Origin: Anoplolepis gracilipes
Taxonomy: Eukaryota; Arthropoda; Insecta; Hymenoptera; Formicidae
Direction: 5' to 3'
Assembly (NCBI RefSeq): GCF_047496725.1
Contig: NC_132981.1
Coordinates: 6,042,001-6,106,000, forward strand
Length of the DNA stretch: 64,000 bases
The first letter of the stretch is position 1. Each line of letters opens with the position of its first letter. A program made the position numbers and the translations under genes. The notes beneath the pieces were generated by a model. The model made no database searches and was not told the origin of the DNA. It saw only the letters and a program-made list of their open reading frames with translations. Positions 51,313 to 61,880 of the stretch are shown one piece after another.

Positions 51313-52881
51313 TGGGTTCATTCATCTAATAAGATATTTTACGTGCGAGAAAAGGACATTTCCAGTAATTTGTAATTTAATGAAATAATTATAAAACTAT
51401 TATAAAACGAACAATTAAAACCCAGACAGAAATGGAACCAGAATTAATAATCATTTTTAGTTCAAAAATGTTTTTTTAGTCGGATCATACTGATTCTGTT
51501 AAATTTATAATACCGAAATGATAACCAGACTGTTAAATTATTTTCCGTTACGGTTCTTTTTTTGGTTCTTACAATTTATTTCTAGAAAAAAATTTTATTA
51601 ATCAAAATCAATATAAGACTCTCGATTCTAAATTAGCAAAAAGCAGGGAAAGAAAAGCTTGAAGAGCCAAGCACAGAGTAAAGGTATAACAGGTAAAGAA
51701 AGCATAAATTTTTTATGAAAAGAAAACAAATTTATTCAATACAAATTTTTTGGTCCATTTTTGGACCATCTTCAGTATTACAGAAAGAGATGCTTATATA
51801 AATATCAATTCAACGTGCTCTTAACAATGCACAAGTACACGCAAGATGTGCCTTCCAACCCCCAATGAAAACTCGCAACTATAAAAACCAATTATAAAGT
51901 GCATACATAAATACACCCGCTAATGTAAATGTAGCGTCATAATGGCGAAATTAAAAAGTGAAAAAAATTGTGAAGAGATCCGTCGATAAATATCGATTAC
52001 GCAAAATGAAAATATTTTTATATTACTAATTTTTTTATACTTTACCTTTATAAAGAAAGACACGTAAATTCTATGCTACATATGGAGTTAATTATATTAC
52101 AAATATATATTTGACAAAATAGGATATAAAATTTAATACAAATTTAATACCAAATTTTATTTAATGGAAAATATAATTTGAAAAATACAAAATAATTTAT
52201 TACACGAAAATATCCGAAATGTGTCTAATATAAAATTTATTAGAAATTTTTAAATCAAACGTAACTGATAGTCTATATATCGTAATAAAAAAAAATTATT
52301 AATAAAGTCGATTACGTCTTTCTCAATTAAGAGAACCTAGAATTTTAATGGAATTTTGTACTTCCAATTTTGTGTAATTTACAACAGATTTTTTTACAAT
52401 AGATATACAATAAATAAGTACAATGTTATAAGTACATATAATATATAATATAGTATATACATAAAATATATATATTATATACAATTACAAATATACAATG
52501 TGAATACAATGTTACAGATATAATATAATGCAACTTAAATGTATCTTATACCATAAAGTTACATTTTTTATAGTTACGTTTTATATAATTAAATTAAATT
52601 TTATCATAAATATAAATTTAATTTTTACCTAACAATTTTTTTATAATTTATAATTGTTTTTTTTATCTTGTTTATGCGCAATTTGTATTTAATTAATTAT
52701 TTAAATTAATGTATTTAAATTTAAATACATTTAAATTAATTAATGTATTTAAATGTATTATATTTAAAAAAATATTACATTTTTATATTTTTTTCACTCA
52801 AAATAAACTTTATTTTATTTAATTTTATAGCTTTAAATTTTATTAAATTTTCTTTTCTTTTCTTTCTTAATATCTTAATAG

Positions 52882-53062
52882 CCTAGCAGACCTAGCAGAC
52901 CTAGCAAATCTAACAGACCTAGCAGATCTAGCAGACCTAACAGACCTAGCAGTAGCAAATCTAGCAGACTTGGCAGACCTAGCAGACCTCACTCTATTTG
53001 CTGACTACACAAAAACCTGTGATAAAGTTATGTGGGGAGTCCTAATTGAGAATTCGGAATAA
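52882..53062 (+). repeat. 9-bp minisatellite (ctagcagac)n with an open Leu-Ala-Asp frame
   Basis: About twelve degenerate copies of ctagcagac span 52882-52989. One plus-strand frame reads LADLADLANLTDLAD and so on, then continues out of the repeat (TLFADYTKTCDKVMWGV) to a stop at 53060-53062. A pyrimidine-rich run ending aatag at 52881 could act as an acceptor, with phase 2 entry. No start codon or partner exon found; coding status is uncertain. Confidence 0.7.
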
Positions 53063-53139
53063 CGCAAAATTTGGAAATTTGCGATACACATATATATTTT
53101 TTACATATTTTGAAAAGTATTGACTACGTATTTTTCAAG

Positions 53140-53197
53140 TTGGATCCACCTCTGTTGCTTCTGGCCAGTTGGACCTACCTTTGTTGCTCCTGGCCAT
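53140..53197. repeat. Tandem duplication of a 29-bp unit
   Basis: Units 53140-53168 and 53169-53197 share ttgga, ccacct/cctacct, tgttgct and ctggcca at equivalent positions. A GC-balanced patch follows to about 53280, containing the near-palindrome gccggttaat/attaccggc. Confidence 0.75.
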
Positions 53198-53407
53198 TTT
53201 GACTCGATTTCTACGAGCCAAGGATCGAGGAAGAAAATTCTCCCTCTAGTGCCGGTTAATAATTATTACCGGCAAATAAGACGACTTGTATTTGTTTATA
53301 ATCAATATTATGATAGTACGATTGTTTTTTGACACGTCCTTTAAGTAATCAAAAGTCGCAAAATACAAATAATCATATATATGTCAAATATATTACCATG
53401 CATACAA

Positions 53408-53586
53408 CCCTCTGTCGACGGGTCAAAGATCTGTACCTTTAAAATTGTTTTATAAAATTCATATATTTATATATGAAATATATTGAAATTATTTCATATA
53501 TGTCTTGCATAATATTGCATTTAAATATCATGTATTTAAAAATATTTTTCCTTTTTCTTTAATTTTTATATACAAATAATATTTCC

Positions 53587-53639
<53 letters not shown>

Positions 53640-53786
53640 ATAACACATAATAATAGTTAAAAAATAATGAATTAAAAATTTAACATAAAATTTTATCTTA
53701 GAATGTAATAAGAGAATAAAAAGAAATTTTTCTGATTTAAAATTGACCCAGAGTTCGCCATGTACGTGACTCCCGCCGTCCGAGGG
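53408..53786. mobile_element. Putative MITE-like element with CCC...GGG termini
   Basis: The left end begins ccctctgtcgacgggtcaaa and the right end, in reverse complement, begins ccctcggacggcgggagtca; the two share ccctc-g-cg-cggg-gtca. The right end abuts ttaa (53787-53790), the target of piggyBac-type elements, but the left flank is acaa, so the duplication is not intact. The interior is AT-rich, with (TA)n at 53594-53630, and encodes nothing. Confidence 0.4.
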
Positions 53787-53899
53787 TTAAAGCAACGAAT
53801 TTATCTACAATCTACATCTCTAAGTCTATCAATCTACATCTACAGTTTCTACACAAATCCGTTGCTTTAAAATATAATAAAAGCTTTTTTGTCACTCAC

Positions 53900-53942
53900 C
53901 GACTGATGCGCAGCGGAGTTGTCGATATTAAAACCACGTTGT
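53900..53942 (-). CDS. Candidate 43-bp internal exon
   Basis: On the minus strand tatgttacag precedes and gtgagtgac follows this 43-base unit, both good splice sites. Entered in phase 2 it reads QRGFNIDNSAAHQS and exits in phase 0. An upstream minus-strand stretch ending at 54200 (frame GGLGEASCTGGATL, donor gtaaat) exits in the matching phase. The gene is unrecognised; non-coding exons are also possible. Confidence 0.35.
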
Positions 53943-54199
53943 CTGTAACATACAAATATAAAGTCTAAATTATAGCAGCGCTTAAAATAATTAATATTCA
54001 AGAATTTATTATTATATTTATAAAATTTTATATTCGATGAGTATAATAATAAGCAGATATATAAATATGGGATAATTTTAAAAGTCTTTACCTCTGAATT
54101 TCTCTTGTTTAATCATTCCAAATAAATAAACCGAATTAATTTATAAAAGTATTTATAAAAGTATTTATTTATAATAATTAATATACAAATAATATTTAC

Positions 54200-54256
54200 C
54201 CCAGGGTTGCTCCGCCGGTGCAGGATGCCTCTCCTAGGCCTCCTCCTCCTCTCAGT
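54200..54256 (-). CDS. Candidate Gly-rich exon upstream of 53900-53942
   Basis: The minus-strand frame GGGGLGEASCTGGATL ends at donor gtaaat (intron from 54199) with two bases left over, fitting the exon at 53900-53942. The acceptor side is poor (ctaacaactgag) and no ATG is in frame, so the left boundary in gene sense is uncertain. It lies downstream of the CpG block at 55200-55620, which could be its promoter. Confidence 0.25.
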
Positions 54257-54304
54257 TGTTAGGAAATATTTTATACGCGCGATATACTTTTTTAAATTTA
54301 TTTA

Positions 54305-54421
54305 AATCGCACAAAAGTAAAATTGCGCAATATTTTAAACCGCACAAAAGTAAAAACGCGCGATAGTTTGACGGCACTCCCGCATTTTTACGCGCGATAC
54401 TTTGACGGCACTCCCGAATTT
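54305..54421. repeat. Local tandem duplications (33-bp type)
   Basis: acgcgcgatagtttgacggc (54356 on) is repeated at 54390 as acgcgcgatactttgacggc, each followed by actcccg. Immediately upstream, cgcacaaaagtaaaa is repeated (54308 and 54341). Confidence 0.85.
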
Positions 54422-54704
54422 CGAGACAATCGAAAATCCTATTTCATCACGCACGAGAATCATACTTGAAGTCGACAAGTCGGACACGACCAAACTCCGA
54501 GCAAGAGTTAAGTCCGAAGCGGAAAAAGACGAAAGATCGAGGGAATTGATCGCGAATGGGGTTCGTTCGATTCTCGTCCGCGCAGATCCGGATCTCAGGT
54601 CGACTCAAACTTATTAGGCACAATTTTGGATGAGTATATGTGTCTATCATACAGATAGTCCACAGGATACGTCATAGGGCTGATAGACGGATCAAAAGGA
54701 ACAG

Positions 54705-54749
54705 TTCAGATTGTTGAACACCCATTTCATAAATGTTCAACAATCTGAA
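54705..54749. repeat. Perfect 16-bp hairpin
   Basis: ttcagattgttgaaca (54705-54720) and its exact reverse complement tgttcaacaatctgaa (54734-54749) flank a 13-base loop. It lies in a GC-balanced block where frame 54733-54966 (+) is open; that frame is not supported otherwise. Confidence 0.9.
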
Positions 54750-55199
54750 CATTCATCAAATGGATCGAACATCTTTACCGAGCGTAAATTATGACCTTAA
54801 TCCTCCAATCGACGTCCTCAATGCGATACGTATTTCTGGTAGACGGTACAAGAAAAGGGACCCATCAACGATTTATTCCAACAATCGACCGACCTCTAAT
54901 CGATTAGAACCGAAATCTATTGTCCGAAGCAGATCGTGCTCTCAACAACCGATTATTGAACGTTAGCTCAATATTAACCGCGTGTTCATGTATCTCTCTA
55001 TACTGAACTTACGTCTACCTACGCGGCCAGCATTCACCTCAGCCGCGATACTGAGGCGTGTAAACGTTGTTGCCCAGTAAGAAATGACGATTGAAAAAAC
55101 GCCAAATAAACACCGATAAACGACATCGATTCGACATCTTCTTCAATCAGTCATTTTTCACTGGAAAGCAACGCTGACAGAATTCCATTTAGTCGGCGT

Positions 55200-55620
55200 C
55201 AAATACGATCGCTGACAACAATTTCGTGATCGAAATCAGAATCATATGAACGAAAACACGACCGCGATCGCGATTACGAGATGAATGTGAACAATAGCGC
55301 GCTATATGTCACCAAGGTCGAATGTTATTATTTTATTATATTTCAGAATCTTTTTAGACGTATTTTAACACGTTAAGATTCATCGCGTAGTATTATTATA
55401 CGTATTATCGTCGCGAGAAACGACGGTGCACTCGACCTCGAGGTGACCGAACGCGAGACGCACGTGCCGGCGCCGGCGCCGGAGTAAAAGCACGTGCGCA
55501 CACTGACACTACGCCCGTCGGACTCGAAATGAATGACTCGCGGCTGTCACGGGTCACGTCCGCCGTACGTTCTCCCCTCTCCTACTACGCAACGCGTGAT
55601 GTCAAGGAGTAGGGAGAGTA
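55200..55620. promoter_or_regulatory. CpG-rich promoter-like block with paired E-boxes
   Basis: Strong CpG clustering, including gccggcgccggcgccgg (55467-55483), flanked by two cacgtg E-boxes at 55461-55466 and 55491-55496. This would suit a bidirectional or minus-strand promoter for the candidate exons at 54256 and 53942. CACGTG is the core site of bHLH factors such as CLOCK/CYCLE and MYC; occupancy is unknown. Confidence 0.4.
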
Positions 55621-55621
55621 T

Positions 55622-55648
55622 GCTCTCTCTCTCTCTCTCTCTCTCTCT
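55622..55648. repeat. (CT)n microsatellite
   Basis: About 27 bases of CT dinucleotide at the edge of the CpG-rich block. Confidence 0.85.
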
Positions 55649-56272
55649 TTTTCTCGTGCTAACAAATACGCATTATACAATGATAAAATTTGATGCACTA
55701 AAATATAATAAATATTGTATCAAGTAATTCTATAATACATGTAAAATTCTCTAACTAAAATTATATTATTATTAGATGCATTTAACACGCTAAGCAGATA
55801 CGTGGAACACAATTACGAAATTTAATACATAATAAAGTACTTTAACTAAAGTACTATTATTAAAGTAATATTATGACTTCCTGTATACGATTTTTTTATT
55901 ACATTTATTATAATCACAAACATTGTAACGAAATTATCTCAATGGTGTTAATAATTATTTGTGAAAAATAAAAATCTTCCAAGATATAATTAATTCATTA
56001 AATTTAATAATAAGATATAATTAATTATATCTTAGAAAATTTCTATTTTATATATATAATAAATATGTAAATATATATTACATATATTATACATATATAT
56101 TTTTATATATACATACATCAAATAATTAAAATAATTTCTCTAATAGTATATATACCTATTGTTATCCATAACATGTATTAAAACGAAAAAAATTACGTGC
56201 AGCTAAAATAATATATAATGAAATATCTTACTAAACCCATAATATTTTTGTGTATTTTTTAAATCCATAATT

Positions 56273-56425
56273 ATGGATTTAGCACGGATATGAACCAATC
56301 GGTTGTTTGACTAGTTTATCGTGGCACCGAAAAATAGATCTGATGTAGTTCCGCTCGCTTTAAAATGGATCCAGTTGCAGTTAGATACTGCAAGGAAAAA
56401 GCGTTGTATGAAAAACAGCGATGTG
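56273..56425 (+). repeat. Dispersed promoter-proximal element, copy 3
   Basis: Shares with copies 1 and 2, in order, atggatttag, gatatgaaccaatcgg, accgaaaaatagatctg, ttaaaatggatccagttg, and gcgttgtatgaaaaacag. In this copy a frame (56321-56656) stays open, but its start lies inside the repeat and copy 1 has a stop at the matching place, so I do not call it a gene. It lies upstream of the candidate and cysteine-rich exons at 57148-61880. Confidence 0.7.
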
Positions 56426-57147
56426 GCCCCTTTCAGGGTCCTCTCTGGTAAAAATACAAAGATATCGCTTTTATGGCTCCAAGAAATAAATTCTCAGCTT
56501 CCATATGTGACTAAATCATTGACAAAATATATGGCAAGAACGCTACTCGCAAGAAAGCTAAACAGAAACGCAACAAAAGAAATAGTGATATGTAGCAACA
56601 GTCATAGACATAAACATAGAAAAATCTTTTTTTATTTCTTTCCTTTTAAGTACTAGAGGTAGTCTACTATAAAAGAGAATGAATCTTGGGTATTTTTACA
56701 CTTCTCCAGATAGCAATAATTTCAACAGTGAATCAATGATAATCAATATTTTTCAAATGTTTGCACAATAAATTGCAAATATATAATTATACAAGTTTTA
56801 AATATTTTTGCGATAATTTAATCAATATTAATTATTTTCTTACTGTACAAAATAAAAAGTTGTTGCAAGAAAACATATTTTTCTATTGTTGGTAAAATAT
56901 TTTTCTTTATTGAAAAATATGGTTATAACAATTTTTATATAAATGATTATAAAAGAGTATATTTACAGATAATGAAATGCGTCTTTATCATTGTTAAGTA
57001 ATATTTATGCTAATAATAATAGAAACATATTATTTAATGAGAAAAAAATATTTGTATATATATATATATATATAATTTAATTAATTTTGTAACTTGACTT
57101 TAAAAAATGATATCGTTAAATGATATTGTCAAAATAATTGCTTTTAG

Positions 57148-57314
57148 GAACCACCAAGAAAACTTGGATTCAATTTATTTCTCTAACGGAAATTCTAAGT
57201 TTTCAACGTAGCATCGAATGGTATCATAAGAACCGACGAAAGATAACTTTTCGCGATGAAGATCCTTTCGATTCTGCGGCGATACAAACTACGCATTTAC
57301 TAGTGTTTACCTGA
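57148..57314 (+). CDS. Candidate internal exon, unrecognised
   Basis: Acceptor ttgcttttag (ending 57147) and a phase-1 entry give 54 residues, TTKKTWIQFISLTEIL to HLLVFT, with SIEWYHKNRRKITFRDED in the middle, before a stop. Composition is protein-like. Possible donors (gtgttt at 57303) are weak. The minus strand is also open (57224-57430). It may be an early exon of the cysteine-rich gene or a relic. Confidence 0.3.
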
Positions 57315-58073
57315 CGAGAAACAACGATTACGATCCTTCGACTAGACAGCAATTTTTGCACCCAAGAATGTGAACAAAATCCGGATTTATAGCAGGATAT
57401 ATAATTAATTATTTCTGCTATAAATTCCATTTAGTGAATATTTACATGATATGAACTTTGTGATAATAATTTACGTTTATTGTAATTGAAAACGAAATAA
57501 ATTATCCCATTTTGCAAATTTTAACTCCAAACAAGAAACACTGAATTTTAATAAGCGTAATTTATATAACTAATAATATACATTTTGTAATATAAATTTG
57601 AGCTGAATAATTTCTGTGTTTCTGCATTTTAAATTAACTTCGATAATCAACATATCATATAAAGTCTAACGTTTATCTAAAAAATATAAAAAATATAATT
57701 TATTTTAGTTTAAGAAAACTATATGTGTAAATTAATTTATTATGTATTATTATTTTACGCTAACTTTTTATATTACGATTTTTAAAATTTAAGATTTGTT
57801 AATTATAGTTTATTAAATAATATAGTTATAATATAGTTTATTAAATAAAGCGTCTTGCTTCTATGGCAACTTAATATACTTATTAATTTCATAAACAGAT
57901 ATATTCATATCTCTATCAATCAATTTTCATTAATGTTCATACTTTCATTTACAATTTTATCGGTTAGTCAATAAATCAAAATAGCTATACAAATTATTCG
58001 AAAATGTAAATTAAAACGATGTAAATGTTTCTGCTGATTTTATTAACTATTCCGGACCGTAAATGGCATCCTT

Positions 58074-58184
58074 ATGCAAAATTTTGACATTTGGAAAATT
58101 AAATTCCATTTGGACAAGAAATCAATATGTCCTTCTGTGATAAAATTGAAAGCAGAAGACGATGTTTTAGCACCGATTACTGTG
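58074..58184 (+). CDS. Candidate first exon, unrecognised
   Basis: ATG opens 37 codons (MQNFDIWKIKFHLDKK to LAPITV) ending at donor gtg|gttagt in phase 0. Joined to the exon at 58591 in phase 0 it would add EVVHQTETAVPRHAYLRVI and stop at 58660-58662, which reads naturally, yet the long cysteine-rich frame of that exon needs phase 1. The two readings conflict, so the assignment is open. Confidence 0.25.
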
Positions 58185-58590
58185 GTTAGTATATCAAATA
58201 TCTAAAATTGTAAGGATAATTTGGCAATATATGTATATATAAAATAAAAAAATATTTATTTGTATTTTGTTCAATGATTTTACCGAGATTTACAATTTTC
58301 ATTTTTCGTACAAAACAGTAGTTATCACGATAAAAATTAGGAGACCACTCTCCTTCAGTATTACCAAAATTAGTTTATAATTAATGAATATATTGCATGC
58401 GTTTATTTGAAACGTTTAAAATATTCTTTAAAGTTTCATAAGCAAATAACTATATTTATTTTCATAATCATAAAATATTTTAAATTAACTCAAGATAAAA
58501 GAGTGTAATCCAAATTTTTTTTTCTTTTTTCGGGAATCTTATAATCTGCAATCTTGAAAATGTGATAATCTTAATTTGCATTATTATCAG

Positions 58591-61500
58591 GAAGTAGTGC
58601 ATCAAACAGAGACAGCTGTTCCGAGGCACGCATACCTTCGTGTAATTGCCAAAGTAACGTAGGATGCCTGGATCACAGTGATTGCGGTGGTTTGCGATCT
58701 AGCCGGACAGTTGTGACAGACGCGTATCCTGGACCCTGTCAATGCATCCAAGAGGAAATTTGGAATAGTAACGCGCCGCCTAAACCGAATTGCCGATGGT
58801 TGAATAACTTCGTCGAGCTGCGGCGTCAATGGAGCGATTACGGTCGCCAGCAGGCTTGCAAATGCTGCAACTGTAGTCGATCGTGGTAGGCTTAAATAAC
58901 GATATTTAAGTATGAGAGGAAAAAAAATCAATATTGCTTATAAGAATTATATGCGATGCGATAATGAAAAATATAAATTATATAAATGATGTAATATACA
59001 TATATAAAATACTTGCTTTCTTTTTATTTTCAAAGATACGATATTTTGCCTTAAAATGATAAAATTCAGTTCTTGGCTATTTTGTGTAAATATTTAAATT
59101 TAAGAAAAATGTTATTTGCAATGTTTTAAATTAATTGATAAATTAATTTACTGAAAGAAAGAATTAGAGTTGTCTAATCTTCATTTATTAAAAACTGTAT
59201 GTATAGTAATGCTGTTTTTATACAATAATAAAAAAATGTTTGTAAAAAAATTTGAATGATAAGCGAATATTTCTTTGTACAATATTGAAAGAGTTATTGG
59301 ATTTCCTTATTTTACGTTCCATGTTGCATGTTTTGTTCGCAGCAGAACTGTCGCTCCAGGCCGACTATATGTTTCATCAGCACCGCCGTGTTCCGGTACC
59401 ATTTTAACTGCGTCAGTCTGTCAGGTACACTGAAGCAGATTCCTTGCCAAGAATAGAAAGCGCTTGAGATTCCTCTAAGGTAGTAAATTTATATGTATTT
59501 ACTTTTTGAAGAGAGATGAAATTAAATTCCAGAACCAAGAAAACAACGGATTTTCTTAATCCTGTGCAATTGAATTTAAAATTGTTCAATTTACTCCATT
59601 TTTTGAATATTTTTGCTCTTTTTAAGTATTAATCTTGACATTTCTTTCTTGACTTTATTACCTTTATATATTGTTTTTCAAAAAGTATTTATATAAAAAG
59701 AAGAAACAAATATGTGTATCTAAGCAAAATTATTTTAAAAGATATAAATCTATCTGAATTCGAATGTATGCAAGGTGCGTAGAATGAACTAAGGAGCAAT
59801 ATGATTAATATAGAATGAATATATTATATATAAGATGCACTTAATGTTTCTGACGTTTGCTGCGTTTTAATTAAGTTTGATAGGAAGATTGCAAGAATTC
59901 AGGCACGATTAGTTTGTGCACTCAATTTATGTAAATTAGCATCGTATAGTTGAAAGTAAGCTAGCGTTCAAAGTTTCTTAATTATTCGGTAAAATCCGTA
60001 AAGTTGACTAAACTAATTTGTATACAGACTTTAATGGCTCAGTAATTGAAATGTTTAAACATCTAAAATATGATTAAAACTTAACTGTTATAATTTTTAT
60101 TCACGGTTCTTATACTTATTTTTTCCACAATAAAGGTTGCTATTACATCACATTACGATTTCTATAAACGAATAATATTTTAAGCGATGAAATCTCAGGA
60201 AAAATGCTCTGAAGGATAAAGGTGTCCTATATTTTGTAACTGTCGTCAGATTTTTCTACTTTCGACAGAAATGCTGTGAGAGCCGTCGTTTAGCGGGTGG
60301 AGCAAGCAAATCGGAAATGACATCGATAAATAAATCGTCGTCGCCTGAACGACCCTTGAAACGGGAAGCGGGCGGTGGTTGTCCAAGCTGTATTTATCCA
60401 TCGACCTGCTGTTGTTCTAACGCAGACTGCTCGTCCACCACCTCGTCCTGCTGTCCTTCGCAATGCAGACATTCTCAAGTTTCGTCGCGACAGGCAAACG
60501 ACTGTCAATCCTGCACTTCGCCTACCGCTTTGAAATCCATTTGGAAGAAGCGCAATTGCTGTCAGTGTAACACGAATTATTGCCTATGTCAACCGATGTC
60601 ACGTGGCTGCAATTGTCCGCTGCCGGCCCAGGTAGATGTACGCGTTGCTCGCGAGTGTTCCTGTGACTGTACTTCCAGTCCAGAATGTGCGTGTCCACCC
60701 AGCGAGCGAAGGTTCCCGAAAACGACGGTCAAGTGTCCCAACGCGCGTCTCTGCTGTCCCCTCTCTCGATTACCACCAGCTCCCAAATGTCATTGCGCGC
60801 GATGTCAGTCGTGTCTACCGCCAGTCTGCCATCCATGCACGTCCACCAAGTGCCGGGGACCAATTCCACCGAAGAATTCTTGTTGCCCTCGCTTGCCTAC
60901 GTCGTATCCACCTTGTCGACCGGCTTCAGCCGCTTCGTCTTCTCATCCCCCCACGCCTCGTAAAAAAATAACTTTCTGCACTCAGCGGAGCAGCCGACCC
61001 TCTTCACCCTGTACAGGAGCAGGTCAGTCTTTGCATGGTTGCATAACTGGTGATAGAAACTCGGAAAATAGCATTTATGACGAGGGAAATGACATTGAGG
61101 AAGGGGAAAAATACGATATAAAAGACTGTGACGATCCGTGCGATTGTTGCTGCGCTGCAGATCGCACTGAATCTGAAAATGGATTTGAGCACTTTGAAAG
61201 TTGCGATTTAACACTGGACAAGAGATCTGAATTAAAGAATTTCACGTCAAATATGCTTATTAATTCGTCGGAAATCACAAAGCCTTCGAAGTCTGTCGAT
61301 CCGGATTTGCTCGATATGCCGGAAGAAAAAGGTAAATTTGAAAATGCAACAAAGAAAGAGATACGATCGAAAAATCTTCGAAGAATTCGTAGCATCTATT
61401 TCGCCCATCTTACTTTGTTCCGATAACAGGGCAAAAGTTGATTGTTACATTTCGTGGGGAACATTTGCCCGTTGGTAAAAACATCTCTGGGAATTCTGTG

Positions 61501-61880
61501 CTCGCCAGATTCTTGAATCACGTGAAATCACCTACTCGGGTAAAACGTAGAATTTATCGACCTGTAATAAATTATTGTCTCGGTAAGCCGTTGCTTTTCG
61601 CGATGTTCCGCGGACACATGTCGGGTCGTTGGTGGTTTCAGTGAACACTTCGATAACACCAACATGCGGAATCGACAGACGACGCAGGGATGGTAAATCC
61701 TTGAAAGAAGACACAATAAATTCTAGCAATTTATTTCAAGAAAATAATGTAATGGAACGTGTTAAAAAAAATATCGTTTCTTACGATTGTTTAATATCTG
61801 TTTTGCTTATTTTTAGATCAGAGCTACTATCAGTTTGTTATTTTGTAAATCAAAACATCTTCTTCTGTTACTTTTTATAA
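58591..61880 (+). CDS. Large cysteine-rich protein, multi-exon, 5' end not found
   Basis: Unrecognised protein of about 610 residues from the first visible exon. Exons: 58591-58885 (phase 1 entry), 59343-59424, 60269-61331, 61430-61582 and 61642-61880 (taa). Phases 2, 0, 1, 1 join without a break; the last intron is only 59 bases. Exon 1 has WNSNAPPKPNCRWLNNF and ACKCCNCSR. Exon 3 (354 codons) starts with Lys-Cys-Cys and carries dense Cys clusters with Pro/Ser (CCCSNADC, CHCARCQSCLPP, CDCCCAAD), resembling keratin-associated or metal-binding low-complexity proteins, then an acidic region (NDIEEGEKYDIKD). Exons 4-5 are basic (VKRRIYRP, IDRRRRDGK). No signal peptide or membrane helix seen in this part. 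Without splicing at 61332 the long exon ends at 61426; both forms may exist. Function unknown. Confidence 0.65.
58886..59342 (+). other. Intron between cysteine-rich exons 1 and 2
   Basis: It begins gtaggc, right after the split TG of a cysteine codon, and ends ttttgttcgcag. AT-rich. If unspliced, the preceding frame reads Trp then stop at 58887-58889, so this splice decides whether the protein continues. Confidence 0.6.

Larger units (their letters stand above)
50315..52881. other. Intergenic repeat-bearing AT-rich DNA
   Basis: Contains dispersed element copy 2, a TTAGGTTAGG-like patch (50418-50440), an (AT)n tract at 50857-50885, a foldback (51217-51312) and otherwise very AT-rich sequence. 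No gene seen. Confidence 0.5.

Noticed and set aside
56321..56656. 111-codon frame over dispersed element copy 3
   Set aside because: No ATG at its start, the first part is the repeat itself, and copy 1 has an in-frame stop at the equivalent place.
60589..61395. Minus-strand and alternative plus-strand frames over the cysteine-rich exon
   Set aside because: Shadows; the chosen frame has cysteine clusters and matches phase on both sides.
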